Positions 22,867 to 56,232 of a DNA stretch of 64,000 nt are shown here, piece after piece. Below the pieces are notes generated by a model. That model was given only the letters and a program-made list of their open reading frames with translations, made no database searches and was not told the DNA's origin. Within the stretch, counting starts at the first letter, position 1. Each line of letters opens with the position of its first letter. Origin of the DNA: Datnioides undecimradiatus (Eukaryota > Chordata > Actinopteri > Lobotiformes > Datnioididae); contig WARS01000014.1 in assembly GCA_008933995.1 (NCBI GenBank), positions 1,019,196 to 1,083,195 of the forward strand. The letters are read 5' to 3'. The position numbers and the translations under genes were made by a program.

Positions 22867-23150
22867 GACTGAGCTGATCCTCCAGACAGAGGTGCACATC
22901 AAAGATGTGTTTTCTGTGAGTTCTCTCCAGGTGATCAATGATTTAAAAAAAAGTAGGAACTGAGTACTGAGTGATTGAAATAACAAATACCTAATTAACA
23001 TTGAGAGTCCTTAAGACTGACTACTAAACTGTTTTACTTCTGAAGGTCATTTGGCGTCATTTTCTCCATTGTTTGTCTCCCAAAGAACAGGACTGGCAGA
23101 CAGAGGGATGTATGGTGGGCAGCTTTGCCGCCTGGGCCAGTACAGTTTGA
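22867..23150 (+). other. Two exon-like segments in compatible phase
   Basis: Segment 22867-22915 lies between a good acceptor (TTCAACAG) and a good donor (TCT then GTGAGT). Its single open frame reads TELILQTEVHIKDVFS. Segment 23091-23150 follows another good acceptor and continues in the matching phase as DWQTEGCMVGSFAAWASTV before TGA. The first segment needs a phase-2 partner, which the ATG exon at 12120-12178 would supply. That would make a 55-aa protein, but the 10.7-kb intron would span the end of kiaa1191. It could equally be chance. Confidence 0.2.
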
Positions 23151-24082
23151 TTTGCCAACGGTGCTCTTGTAAACCTGAGACAGCCAATGTCCTGCCCGCG
23201 GTGGAATTAGCAGCTTACAAAGACAAACACAAGGAGCTTGCCACCATGGAAGTTGTTCACACAGAATAGAGCCTTGATCGTCCCTAAACCAGGTGCCAGT
23301 TAAAACTACAGTGATCAACACTTCCTTAATTCTTTCTGTGTTTGCGTTCCCCTATGTGTAACGTTGTACAGTTGCTGTTGGTGCAGTTATTCAAGATCTC
23401 ACTAAATTTACAAGTACTTGATTCCATCCTTGTTGTTCACTCATTTCTTAGTAACCGTTCATGTACACTACAATTATATGTAACTTAGCAACAGAAGACA
23501 AATAGATACTTATCAGTATTATGTCGAAGGAAATGCATAACAATGCTAGAATTAAATTACATTCACTACTGCGGATTCCAGGGATTAATACATGTATTTT
23601 TCAAATTTTCAAATGAGTGAACAGAAAAACTAGACGTACTTTTATTTATACCTTTAGGGAAATGAGGGAGCAAAAACTCAAAAAACAAAAGTAACTGAGC
23701 GAACTGTTACACCTGCTCTGTATCAGTGACACATTCATCCTCCTCCTCACCATCAGGACTCCTGCTTAATAATACAGTCTCAGTTTGATTTACAGTCTGA
23801 TCCTTCACTTCCAGCCTTGGTTTTGGCGGAAACCCTTCAAATTGACGCATATAAAACATGATCCAAGAAAAAAAAATAATCAGGTAGTTAGCGCTATCGT
23901 TAAGTGTTTCACTGAGAGTCAACTCTTAAACATGCTGCTTATGTTGGGTCGGTGGGTCGACGGGCAAATTGAGTTAATAGGCGTCTGTCCAGCTGTGGCA
24001 GATGAGGTGAATACCTGAGGCAGCAGGGCAGTGCTGTCAGGACAAGAGGGGGTGGGGCCGCCGCCTCTCCAGGAAACAGCCT

Positions 24083-24214
24083 TTAAATGACTAGTGGGAG
24101 TGTGCAGTCGGTGTGGATTTAACACGGCAGAGGCAGAAGCATCACTCCAACCGGGAAACTACAAGTCATTTTCTCACAGACTGGGTGTCCAACAACGACG
24201 GCAGAGCTTGAACC
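24083..24214 (+). promoter_or_regulatory. gfpt2: Probable gfpt2 core promoter and 5' leader
   Basis: A TTTAAA at about 24083 sits roughly 130 bp before the start codon at 24215 and could serve as a weak TATA-like element. The leader up to the ATG is CpG-containing and unspliced, because the first coding exon carries only seven coding bases before its donor at 24222. Confidence 0.35.
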
Positions 24215-38161
<13,947 letters not shown>

Positions 38162-38287
38162 TTACAACTTGCAAAGCACAGGCGATAAGAATGAGAGGCC
38201 CATAGCTTTTCAGTGCAATTGTCTAATTGAACGTTCAGTATGTATGTGTGTGGGGTGAGGTCAGGGTAAAGTAGGAGGCTGTGGCTC

Positions 38288-38327
38288 TGTGTGTGTGTGT
38301 GTGTGTGTGTATGTGTGTGTGTGTGTG
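38288..38327. repeat. gfpt2: (GT)n microsatellite in the gfpt2 3' UTR
   Basis: GT repeat interrupted once by AT, about 130 nt after the gfpt2 stop codon, and so part of the mature mRNA. Confidence 0.95.
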
Positions 38328-39297
38328 CCCACGCAGATTAGTGTGTATGTGAGATGAATGAGAAAGAAATGCGGTACAATGACTTTTTGTAAAAAAGAGA
38401 AATGTGAAGTCTGACCAATACACTGCTGAGGAAGTGCCAGTGCCATTGTGGCCTTGCGGAACAATCTATGAAAACAACATTCACACGTCCAAAGCAACAT
38501 GCTGTGCCTTTTGTCTTATTTTGAGTTGAGCCAAAAACACATTCAACAGGCTTAGCAGAAAATGGTATTGAAGTGTTTACAGTTGTGCAATACGGATCCA
38601 AAAGTGCATTATGAATGTACACAATCATGAATGAGGTGGTTAATTCTCTTCCTTGCTAATTTTCTGTTTCATTAATTTCTCTTGTTTGTTGGGACCTTTT
38701 TTGTTTTTACCTCTCTTTGCATATTGGGAAATGTAGGGATTTTACAGTTTCATCTCAAAGTTCTCTTAATTATTAAAATGTCTCATTTTTTGTACTCCTT
38801 GCACATTCATACCATCAGTGGTGGACCATTAACCCATAACTTCAATATTTTTAGCAAAAGCTACCAGGGGGTAGGAACTTTCTCTTTTACTTGATTCTTT
38901 TGACATTTTCCCCAGTCCATTTTTATTGTTATTTCATTGTAATTTAAAATATATTGTGTGTCTATTCTGTTTAACAGAATTACAATTTCCAAAGTCAGCT
39001 GATGGTAGAACTTCAACCTTTTTTAAAGAATTTCATTACGCTTGTTCTTGTCATAGGTTGGAGAATTTCCATCCATAAGAATTATTTAAAGAGCAGTCAA
39101 GCAGCAAAAGAATATTGTACCATGACTGTCAATAATATGTTTGTCAGCCTTTTGTATGGGTGTATGATAATGGTAATATTCTGTATTTATCTGATTTTTA
39201 TTTTATAGGGACTTAAGAGAGGGTTTGATTTCTGTCTTTAAACTTTGATTGTATTTTATACTGTATGTTTTAAAGACATAAACAGGCACTATCAATC

Positions 39298-39303
39298 AAT
39301 AAA
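39298..39303 (+). terminator. gfpt2: Poly(A) signal of gfpt2
   Basis: AATAAA about 1.14 kb after the stop codon, within AT-rich sequence that bears no other gene. The 3' UTR would be about 1.16 kb. Earlier variant signals could be used as well. Confidence 0.55.
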
Positions 39304-39309
39304 TAGATA

Positions 39310-39920
39310 CAGCAGTTAAAATGCAATTGTTTCTCTTCATCTCTCTTAATTGTTTTGTATGGTAGTAAGTAAAATCAGATTTTGATGCTATATTACATTA
39401 TAGTTTATAAATTGATATTTCTTGTTGCTATATACAATACAACACTTAATGGGGTGGTATCAGCCTGCATGGCTACTCTAGTTCAGGCAAGTCCCAGTTT
39501 GTGCTTGTAATGTATTATCATTATGACCCATGTAAACTGAAGCTGGTTTATTCTATGGATGCATAAATAATATATAGTGCAGACAGAAATTCATTAACAA
39601 AAATGTTTCAAATCCTCAGCAGAAAAAGAGTTTATAGATCCCCTCAGTTCTTTATATCTAATCCTATATAATACAATGTCATTGACGTGGTTCTTTTTGT
39701 TGTATAATATTTACTTTTAATATTTTAACCGGACTACTACAGAATTTTTAATTGCGAGAGCTTTTGTGATTTTGTATTCGTTGCACTTACTTGAAGGAAA
39801 ACTCTGATTCAATCTTCCACTGCTGATAGCATATTTTTAATCAATAACACGCAGAGCACCAAGTTTTTCCACCAAGTTTTGAGGGGATTAAAAAAAGTTT
39901 GCGCCCACGTAAACTATGCG
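39310..39920. other. Intergenic spacer between gfpt2 and mapk9
   Basis: About 600 bp of AT-rich DNA. I see no exon, RNA gene or repeat in it. It separates the gfpt2 poly(A) signal from the mapk9 CpG-rich promoter. Confidence 0.5.
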
Positions 39921-39923
39921 TGA

Positions 39924-40150
39924 TGACGTCACCAAATGCTCGCTCTGAGCTCGTTGTAGCGTCCCCTTCCTCCGCACCCGACTGTCTGTGCAGTCGCTGG
40001 ACTTAGCTAGGAATTAGAGGAAGGATTCTTTAACGTGACAGCCCGTTGTCGTAAACTTTTCCGAGTCTGGGTAGTGTCTGGCAGACGGAGAGCGTGTTTC
40101 ATCCGTGTTTTCGATGCATGGGAGTGCCCTGGGAACGGCGAAGGGAGAAG
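39924..40150 (+). promoter_or_regulatory. mapk9: mapk9 CpG-rich promoter with CRE, and non-coding exon 1
   Basis: A perfect palindromic cAMP-response element TGACGTCA lies at 39924-39931. It is followed by a CpG-rich segment that stays rich to about 40400. A non-coding first exon probably starts in the 39960-40050 area and ends at a good donor (GAGAAG followed by GTAGGT at 40151). The next exon begins at 45439, 31 nt before the start codon. There is no clear TATA box, as usual for a broadly expressed kinase gene. Confidence 0.6.
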
Positions 40151-40362
40151 GTAGGTCTCGCTGCCGCCGCTGCCGCCCCCTCTGCCGTCCGTTGGTCCGT
40201 CAGAGCTTTCAGTTCAGCCCCGGCCCGACTACCGCATTGCTGCCGACAGAAGTGGAAAAAGACGGGCAGTGTAGGCCCAGCCGACTCTCTGACCCATCAA
40301 ACGAGACGTGAATTTAAACGGCGTGTATGTTAGTGTGACTTAAGCTGTGTGAACTGTTTATG

Positions 40363-40383
40363 CAAAAAAAAAAAAAAAAAAAA
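40363..40383 (+). repeat. Poly-A run
   Basis: Twenty-one A residues immediately before a CpG-rich stretch that includes GCGGCCGC, in mapk9 intron 1. Confidence 0.9.
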
Positions 40384-40850
40384 CGTTGCGGCGGCCGCGG
40401 TATGTCATACACGGGTGACTTCATACCTCTGTGTGTGTCAGTGTGCGCGCGCCGGTGTGTGTGTGTCTGTGTCTGTGTATTTCATGGTAGGCATGCCGCG
40501 TGCGAACATTATATTTAAAAGTCTGTTCTTACATTATACCTAGGGTTGTCATTGTCCATAGCTTACAGGCAGACTTACGCTGATGTAACTACAGCAAAAT
40601 GAATGACGTGTGTAGGCCGAGTATGCTCAGGTTTGTAAGCCACGAAAACAGGTGTAGATGTGACCAAAGCTAACGCTCGTGCTGTATTTCACATCTATCT
40701 GGTTTGTTTGGCTTGGTGTGTTCGAGGCAAGTTTCAGCCTGTCAACAAATCCGGCATGTGTACGTTATAGTCTGTAATGAGTGAGACATGTCGAAGTATA
40801 AACTGGTTGCCATGTTTTGTTCTGGCCAACAGTACAGTGAGATCATATAA

Positions 40851-40852
<2 letters not shown>

Positions 40853-40895
<43 letters not shown>
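40853..40895. repeat. (CA)n microsatellite in mapk9 intron 1
   Basis: About 21 uninterrupted CA units. Confidence 0.97.
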
Positions 40896-40898
<3 letters not shown>

Positions 40899-42235
40899 CA
40901 GAGTTCAAATGTAGAAGGAAACCAAGGGAAGATATGTGCCAGGAGCAACACATGTGGTGCTGACATCCTTTTCCATAAACATATCTTTAGCATCCTTCAT
41001 ACTCTTCAAGGGACTGGTCTCAGTCTCAGCAGACATCTCTGGTGCCGCAGCAGCAGTCAGCCCCTGTGTGTTTTGTAACACTGCTACATCAGGACGAGAT
41101 GCTGAGTCTTTAGGTCATGCTAATCTGATATCATGACCAGCTCACTGACTTCCATCCAGCTGCCAACTGAGAGCCAAAGCCACACACACACACACCAGCC
41201 CAGTCGCATGACTGATTTGACTAGTAGAGCTCTGGTTGAGGATGGTGATGTTTGAAGGTCATTTATTGTATAAACTCATTGAGAGAAGTATTCAAGTACT
41301 TACTGTTCAAATCAAAGGAAATCCATGCCTGTATAACTAAGGGTTGCTAAGGGCAAAGAAACGACAACAGTGTATTTGCCTTAACAGTTTTTATTTGTAT
41401 TTATTAGTTTGGAAAAAATGATCTGTCCAGCAGAAATCTGCATCTACTCATACGTAATCAATACAAAGGTAACATTTTGCAATACATGCATTGTCTTGCT
41501 TAAACAAGCCATTTTTACTTTATATAACTGTTTTGTGTCAGGATAGTTTGCCAGGTTTTATCTGTTTGACATTTAAATTATGATGTTGCACTGTTTTCAC
41601 TCACCTAAAATTCAGTGAAACTAAAAGCAGAATTATTAATTATGTTTGGACGACTGTACCTCTGTTGGTGATTTGTGACATGTTAGTTGTTTGATCCAGG
41701 CTGACAATGTTCTCATCCATCTTAGGTGTTTTTAAGCAAGATATTGACCTACAAATTCCTTTAAATGCATGTATATAGAGAAATTTATTCATATTTAATC
41801 ATTTGTTTTAGAAAAATGTGTTGTTTTTCTTCCCAATATATATCATCCCTTGAATAATGTAAATGAAATTGCATCAGTAATGTTCCCAACGCTAAGAATC
41901 AAGTTTAATTAATCCTACATAGAAAACACTGTTACATCATACTGGCAGGTGGTCTTTGCAGTGAAAGTGCTCTCGCTTGCAGCCTTAATGATGTTTGGGA
42001 AGCAGACACTGGTTAATTACAGCGCTCTCTGAAGGAAAGTCTGTGATCAAACAGTTTGTACCATTGTAACTGACACTTAACTAGGCAATTTGGTTGTAAG
42101 TTAATATTGTGCCTGATCAGGATTAATTGATTGTTAAAAGCCAATTACCTTTATTACATGAGTAATCGTATGCCCTACGGATGATATCTGCTTTTTTTTT
42201 TTTTTTTAGGTATTTTAATTAGTGCTGTGTTTGAG

Positions 42236-42300
42236 ATCATTGGTTCTCAACCTTTTCATGTTGTGATCCCACCAGAATATTCAGGCTAGCAAGCATTGCT
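42236..42300 (+). mobile_element. Possible hAT-type transposon remnant
   Basis: The phrase TTGGTTCTCAACCTTTTCAT followed by GTTGTGATCCC resembles the conserved ends of hAT-Charlie-like elements, which commonly read as a GGTTCTCAACCTT motif followed by GTGACCC. Only one end is recognisable, and no second terminal repeat or target duplication was found. Confidence 0.3.
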
Positions 42301-44080
42301 CCATAATTGTTCCATGTGATAGCTGGCAAAACTGGCTATAGCTGCCTAGATTTCCCTTGGGTCACTAACACTCACAAATTGAATCCCTTTTGAACTTGAA
42401 CAAATTCCTCAATGGTACTATAACAGGTGCCTGCTGGTGTCTGTCTGGCTTTCTGAACTTACAGGCAATTTTCACCACACTTCAGTTGTTCCTCGTCTAT
42501 ATATCCTGTATATCTGTGCTGAGTCAACTGTCCATTTAGCCTACAGTTGTGCCTAGCTTGGAAGCAAGGGAAGGCTTGTACATTTGCTATGTCTGCTGCC
42601 GCAGAAATAGGTTTTGGTTATGATTAATGGCCCCTTCATAGTGTTCTTCAGCTTGATGTGTGTGTGTTGTGAATAAGTGCCCCAGACGCTGAGGTTTAAA
42701 GATACTGAAGAAAAAAAATGCCACTGATAGCCAATGCAGCTTCCAAGCTAAAAAAGCAGTGTGTATTTTCTTCAGAGGAAAATGTAGCAGGAGATTTGTT
42801 GCACAAAGTGTTTGTGTTGATCTGTGTTGTTGAATTCGTGGCCTAGAATTCCATGCTTAATTTCATTTTGACTGACCACAGTCAAAGGCTTACACGTGAT
42901 GTTTTTGGTGCACCTGCATTTTAGCCCAGTGGGAGAAGATCTGCTTGCACATCGTAATCAAAATATTCATTCATTCATTCAGTCAGTACCTTTCAGTCAC
43001 TCAGTGGGGCGATATCTTTGGGTAAATTAAAGGACTTTGCAGCTCTCTCCTCTTGGGTGTAGTGAGAGAGCCAGCTGAGAAGGAAGAGAAGCAGCCAGCG
43101 AGGCAGAGGAAGAGAGCAGATAAAGAGGAGAAAGATTCATTTTTCATCTGAGTATTGGTGTGCTTGCAGACCCACAAGGTACACTTTTGTCAGTGTTTAA
43201 CAGAGCAACACAGAAAAGAGAAAAGATGGCATGTTCAAGAGGGACTAAAAACCTGGCCTTAGAAAACAAGTAACCAATTCAGAACATACCCACATCGGAA
43301 ATAAACACAATACCAAGATGGCAAGCAGGGACTCTGGGATTAGATTACAGAATTAAATGGAGCCGTACAGTAACACAGTGTGAAATCTCTCAATAAGGTG
43401 AATAAAATGACAAGGGAAATCACAGTTGTTGTCATGAAAATGAACTGAATGATGAGGGGAAGTGGGAGTATTTGTAATTTTGTTGTAGCATATGCTAATG
43501 TATGTGTTTGAAGAGGGAGATGAGAGACTCTGTGGAGATCAGTACAACTTTTTATTAATTTAGATGAAAGTGTGAAGAAATAAACGCTGCTGCAGCTTTT
43601 CATTCGTAATAAAAGGAATGTGAAAAGAAAAGCCACATAGGACAGACATAATTTTTCCCACTCTATTATTTCTTGTAAAATAAAGAACCAAATTTCATTG
43701 GACCATTATGTGTTGAGGTGGAACGGTTTGCTTGTAATCTTTGGCCTTACCATCAACGCTCTGTGCAACTGTACAAAAAGGCACTCAGTTAACCCCACAG
43801 TAAATGGCTTACTGAAAATATGGTCCCAGTTCAGGTCACTCTTCAAACAGGCCCTCACTTTGTCAGCTATTGTGTCCAATAGTCTGCCAGTAGCATTTTG
43901 TAAGGGAAGATGCCATTCCCAAATGTCCTCTTCTCTGAATCATCTCATTGAACAATTAGGTAAAGACTTGTAGCCAAAGTTTTGCAGCTTGGCATTTAAT
44001 CTGAAACGTTTTATTGGGTAAGACATGGACTATTACAGATTAGATTATATATGATTAAATATTTACACAGTTGTGTAAAG

Positions 44081-44082
<2 letters not shown>

Positions 44083-44116
<34 letters not shown>
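44083..44116. repeat. (GT)n microsatellite
   Basis: About 17 GT units in mapk9 intron 1. Confidence 0.95.
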
Positions 44117-44122
<6 letters not shown>

Positions 44123-44562
44123 TTTTTCAATTCTTTTTTATTTTCTTGTGTTAATACCTCATATGTGGTGTGTTGGGTACCTCCCAGTGTTTAGTATTTT
44201 TACCTGGATTTAATATGTCTTTGTAAATCTCGATAAGAAGATTCAAGAATGAATCAAAAATAACAGTCAAATCAATCAGCTGACAGTTGGTCCTCCTCTG
44301 ATGTAGCTCTCTGCTCATTCTCTGCACTTGAGAACTTGGGAGACTTGAGATATTATTTTTCCGCTCTGCAATCAGAACCTCTACTCTGCTGCTTCTGTCT
44401 GACCAGTTAGTGCTTGTGCCCTCACTGCTGGTCAAACAGAAAAGGCTAAGATATCAGCCTCTATTTAACCTCTGGCTGTTTTCTCAAGGAATGACAAACA
44501 GCTATGACTGCTCACTGTTGCATAGCTACATAATTGTGTGTCTTCGCCCACATGCGCACACA

Positions 44563-44564
<2 letters not shown>

Positions 44565-44611
<47 letters not shown>
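44565..44611. repeat. (CA)n microsatellite
   Basis: About 23 CA units in mapk9 intron 1; the first of three dinucleotide tracts within 460 bp. Confidence 0.95.
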
Positions 44612-44614
<3 letters not shown>

Positions 44615-44831
44615 CCCTTGCCAAGAATAATACTCCCCCACTTCCTGCCTGAGGAATCAATGCTAACACAGACATTTTTTTTAAAACACGTAAACACATC
44701 ATGTGTTAACTTCTTAATATGTATCAATTACCATGTGCTCATCTCATGCTGATGGCTGTGGACATGCTTATGGTGAAGCTGGATGCAGATCAGAGAGTAA
44801 TGATCATGCTTAAGCCTAATGCTGCCAGCAT

Positions 44832-44833
<2 letters not shown>

Positions 44834-44877
<44 letters not shown>
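44834..44877. repeat. (GT)n microsatellite
   Basis: About 22 GT units. With the CA tracts on either side it could form inverted pairing in the pre-mRNA. Confidence 0.95.
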
Positions 44878-44878
<1 letters not shown>

Positions 44879-44983
44879 TGTTATGCATGTGTTTACTGAG
44901 CATGAGTGTGTCAGCATGAGTTTAGAGATGGCAGTGAGAGCCTCAGGAACTTCAAGCTGTCAGCTGCCTCTGTTCTCCACTAC

Positions 44984-44988
44984 ACACG

Positions 44989-45021
<33 letters not shown>
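44984..45021. repeat. (CA)n microsatellite
   Basis: About 17 CA units with an ACGC interruption near its start, about 420 bp before the first coding exon of mapk9. Confidence 0.95.
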
Positions 45022-45457
45022 CAAAACATTTACAGCCTCAGCTTCAGCTCCAACCCACTGTTACCTTTGTCAGATGAACAAACTGGGCAGAAAGCGGTGA
45101 TAGATTGCTTGGCTTTAGTCTGGGCTGAAAATGAAGGGAGTGATGCCAGGGACTGACAGATGGAGCCATATTAGGCCCTGCCATTCTCTGTGGATCATTT
45201 GAGTGATTCAGTGGTGTGGGGGAAAAAAAGGTTTCAAGTTCCTTCAGTGCAACAACCTCATCACACTAGTGTGAGGTTATTAACGTGTTATAACTCGTTT
45301 ATCATTCTGGTCTGCCATTTGGTAAAAAGGAGGTTTTGTGCACAGCTAAATTGCCTGGCATGAAGTCAGTCATACTGTTTGGCTGTTTATCGGTATTAAT
45401 ATTGTTTTGTTTTGTTTTGTTTTTGCGCACCCCTGCAGACAGCGCTGGTGGTCCTGA

Positions 45458-53997
<8,540 letters not shown>

Positions 53998-55288
53998 ACA
54001 CAGTCCATGGCCACATGTGTCTGCCTGTCGGCTTTCCTTCTTCATCCCCCCTTTTCTGAATTCTTTTGTTCTTTTTTTATTCTGCATTTTACTTCTTTTC
54101 TCTTTAACCTGAATGAATAGGTCTATTTTTCTATTTTCTTTCTGTATTTGATGTGGTGGATTTTGTTGATCCTCTTCCACTTCAGATTTTGTTTTTGGAC
54201 TGCTGCCTCGAAGTCAAAGCTATCTATTCTGTCTGTTGGGTCAAAAGTTTATCTTTTGCTTCCTTGTGGATATCGTTTAACTCAATCAAGTATATATGAT
54301 GGATTTTCAGGTTACCAGGAGTAGGTGTGGAGGGGGAGGGTCTTGTTTGTCCTGTATGCTTGTATTTTAATAGTTTTATTTTTTTAGCTAATATTAAGTT
54401 GAGACCAGAGTTTATTGTCATCAGATTAGAGCAGACACATGCTGATCGTCGACCACAGCTGCCTGCTGCTCTCATGCATGTTACGCCAATATGAACAACA
54501 GCTTACCATAAGTCAATCGCACCAACCGTCTGATGTCCATCTGACAATCAAATGCTCATACAAAGTTTGATCGCTCCCTCAGCTAGCTCGCAGTATTGCA
54601 GATCTCCACAGTGGTGCTTTTGTTTTTAATTAACTGAGCTTGAGTGATGTGGATTTTGAGCTTTTCCTCCCAACAGCAAGGAGAAGCTGTGGTTGCAGTG
54701 TTACATTTTTATTTCCTGATGTAATGTACTGTATGTAACAATGTCATGATCTGACACTCATAGTGGCTGTAGACTCTTTCACTACTAATAGATAAGGTGT
54801 GCTTGTTTTGTTAAGAAGCTCAACGTATCTGTAGAGCCATATATTTCAATCAGCCCCATTTGATAGAAGGTACTGACTTACTATGTGTATATCAAAAGAG
54901 TAGATCATAATCCAGGAGAGGCAAAAGGATACATATAGTATTTATTTCTGCGTTTTTGCAAAATGTTGCACACAATTACGTCAAGGTTAATATAAATTGA
55001 GCCTCTCATTCAAGCATTTCATGGAAAAACCAGTGCATTGGCTGCTCCTTTTTCTAAACCATTCCATTAGTACTGTAGCAACCCGGATCATGAATCAGAC
55101 ATCATGTGGAACACATGTAAAGGCGGTAAAACACAAATCACGGTGTAAATTTGCATGAAGGCATTGATGCTAATAAGATACCGTAGTTCTTGTTATAAAC
55201 AGAAATCCATTCAGGTCATTTCTTTTCCTTACAGTACATTGATGTTCTTGGTTCTGAAAGCCTGATTGATGCAGATGTTTTTGGGTTT

Positions 55289-55293
<5 letters not shown>

Positions 55294-55322
<29 letters not shown>
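55294..55322. repeat. mapk9: (AT)n microsatellite in the mapk9 3' UTR
   Basis: About 14 AT units flanked by T and A runs, so the region can form a hairpin within the long mapk9 3' UTR. Confidence 0.95.
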
Positions 55323-55328
<6 letters not shown>

Positions 55329-55900
55329 AAATTTTGCCTTGTAAGCCTATGTGTGTATGTGTGTTATGAAAATGTACTGTGCTGCACTCTCCTTCATTAT
55401 CTCCTTTTGAATTGTTCTTAAAGACAGCAGTTGCCTGGTTGCAAAGGCAGCATCTGCAAGGGAACTTAGCGCCTCGTCGTAAAAGCAGACGTGTGTTGGA
55501 GTTTAAAATAAGGATGTGACTGTGGAGTCCTGAGTGAAAAATCTGGACCTTGGAAATTGACATGGAAACTCAACAATGAACCCTGAAGCTGCTTTTTGCA
55601 GAAATGATTGCACGGTGTGATCGACATGCAGGAATATGACACTATGAAGTCACAGAGGACTTGAAGCACCATGTTGTACACTATGTTTTTGCTTTTATAA
55701 ACCATGACCTTATTCTTTCAGTCATGCCTTAAGTGACCAGAGGAGTGGCCAAGTCACTCCTAGAAATCTTATCAGATATGGACTGAGCATGACAGTGCTC
55801 AGAACGTCTTGTGTGTTTACCATGTTTAAAAACAAAAAAGAGAAGATCTCCACCGATACACTGTACATCTCACATTTTTTGTTCAGTTTGTTTGTCTCCT

Positions 55901-55906
55901 TTTATT
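55901..55906 (-). terminator. Possible poly(A) signal of the convergent RhoGAP gene
   Basis: TTTATT on the plus strand (AATAAA on the minus strand), about 330 nt beyond the RhoGAP stop codon. If used, the 3' ends of this gene and mapk9 overlap by about 100 nt. Confidence 0.4.
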
Positions 55907-55980
55907 TTCAGAGATGTCCTGTGTGATTGCAATGACCACAATATAATCTCTTGGCCAACATCTTCTGCCCCTACTTAACT

Positions 55981-55986
55981 AATAAA
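55981..55986 (+). terminator. mapk9: Poly(A) signal of mapk9
   Basis: AATAAA about 1.98 kb after the stop codon and about 250 bp before the stop of the convergent RhoGAP gene. The whole interval from 53998 lacks another gene and fits a long 3' UTR. Confidence 0.55.
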
Positions 55987-56232
55987 GTGGACATCAGTGA
56001 TTCATTTTCTTTCAGTGACATTTTGTACATTTCTCAGATTATTAATGAAGAAATAATTGTACATCACTTAAACCTTTCCCAAGTGGGAAAGGAAATGCTC
56101 TGAATAGTGACGAACTAGTATACTAGACCTTAACAAGAGTTACAGAGAAGCCAGTCTTGTGCCTTTTGTCCTTTTGCCTCGCACATTGCATTCGTATCAT
56201 CTCACAGCATTCACATTTGTTTTGGTTTTTTT

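Larger units (their letters stand above)
18580..24060. other. Gene-poor region upstream of gfpt2
   Basis: AT-rich DNA with no complete gene. It contains a GATA microsatellite with a retroposon-like tail at about 21158-21240. Two plus-strand exon-like segments occur at 22867-22915 and 23091-23150. A short plus-strand frame begins after an acceptor-like CAG at 18730 and stays open about 38 codons. None can be tied to a recognised family. Confidence 0.5.

Noticed and set aside
23051..23269. A 72-codon plus-strand ORF ending in EVVHTE
   Set aside because: The frame does not fit the phase of the adjacent exon-like segment, and no homology was recognised. The alternative phase through the same acceptor is more protein-like and is reported instead.
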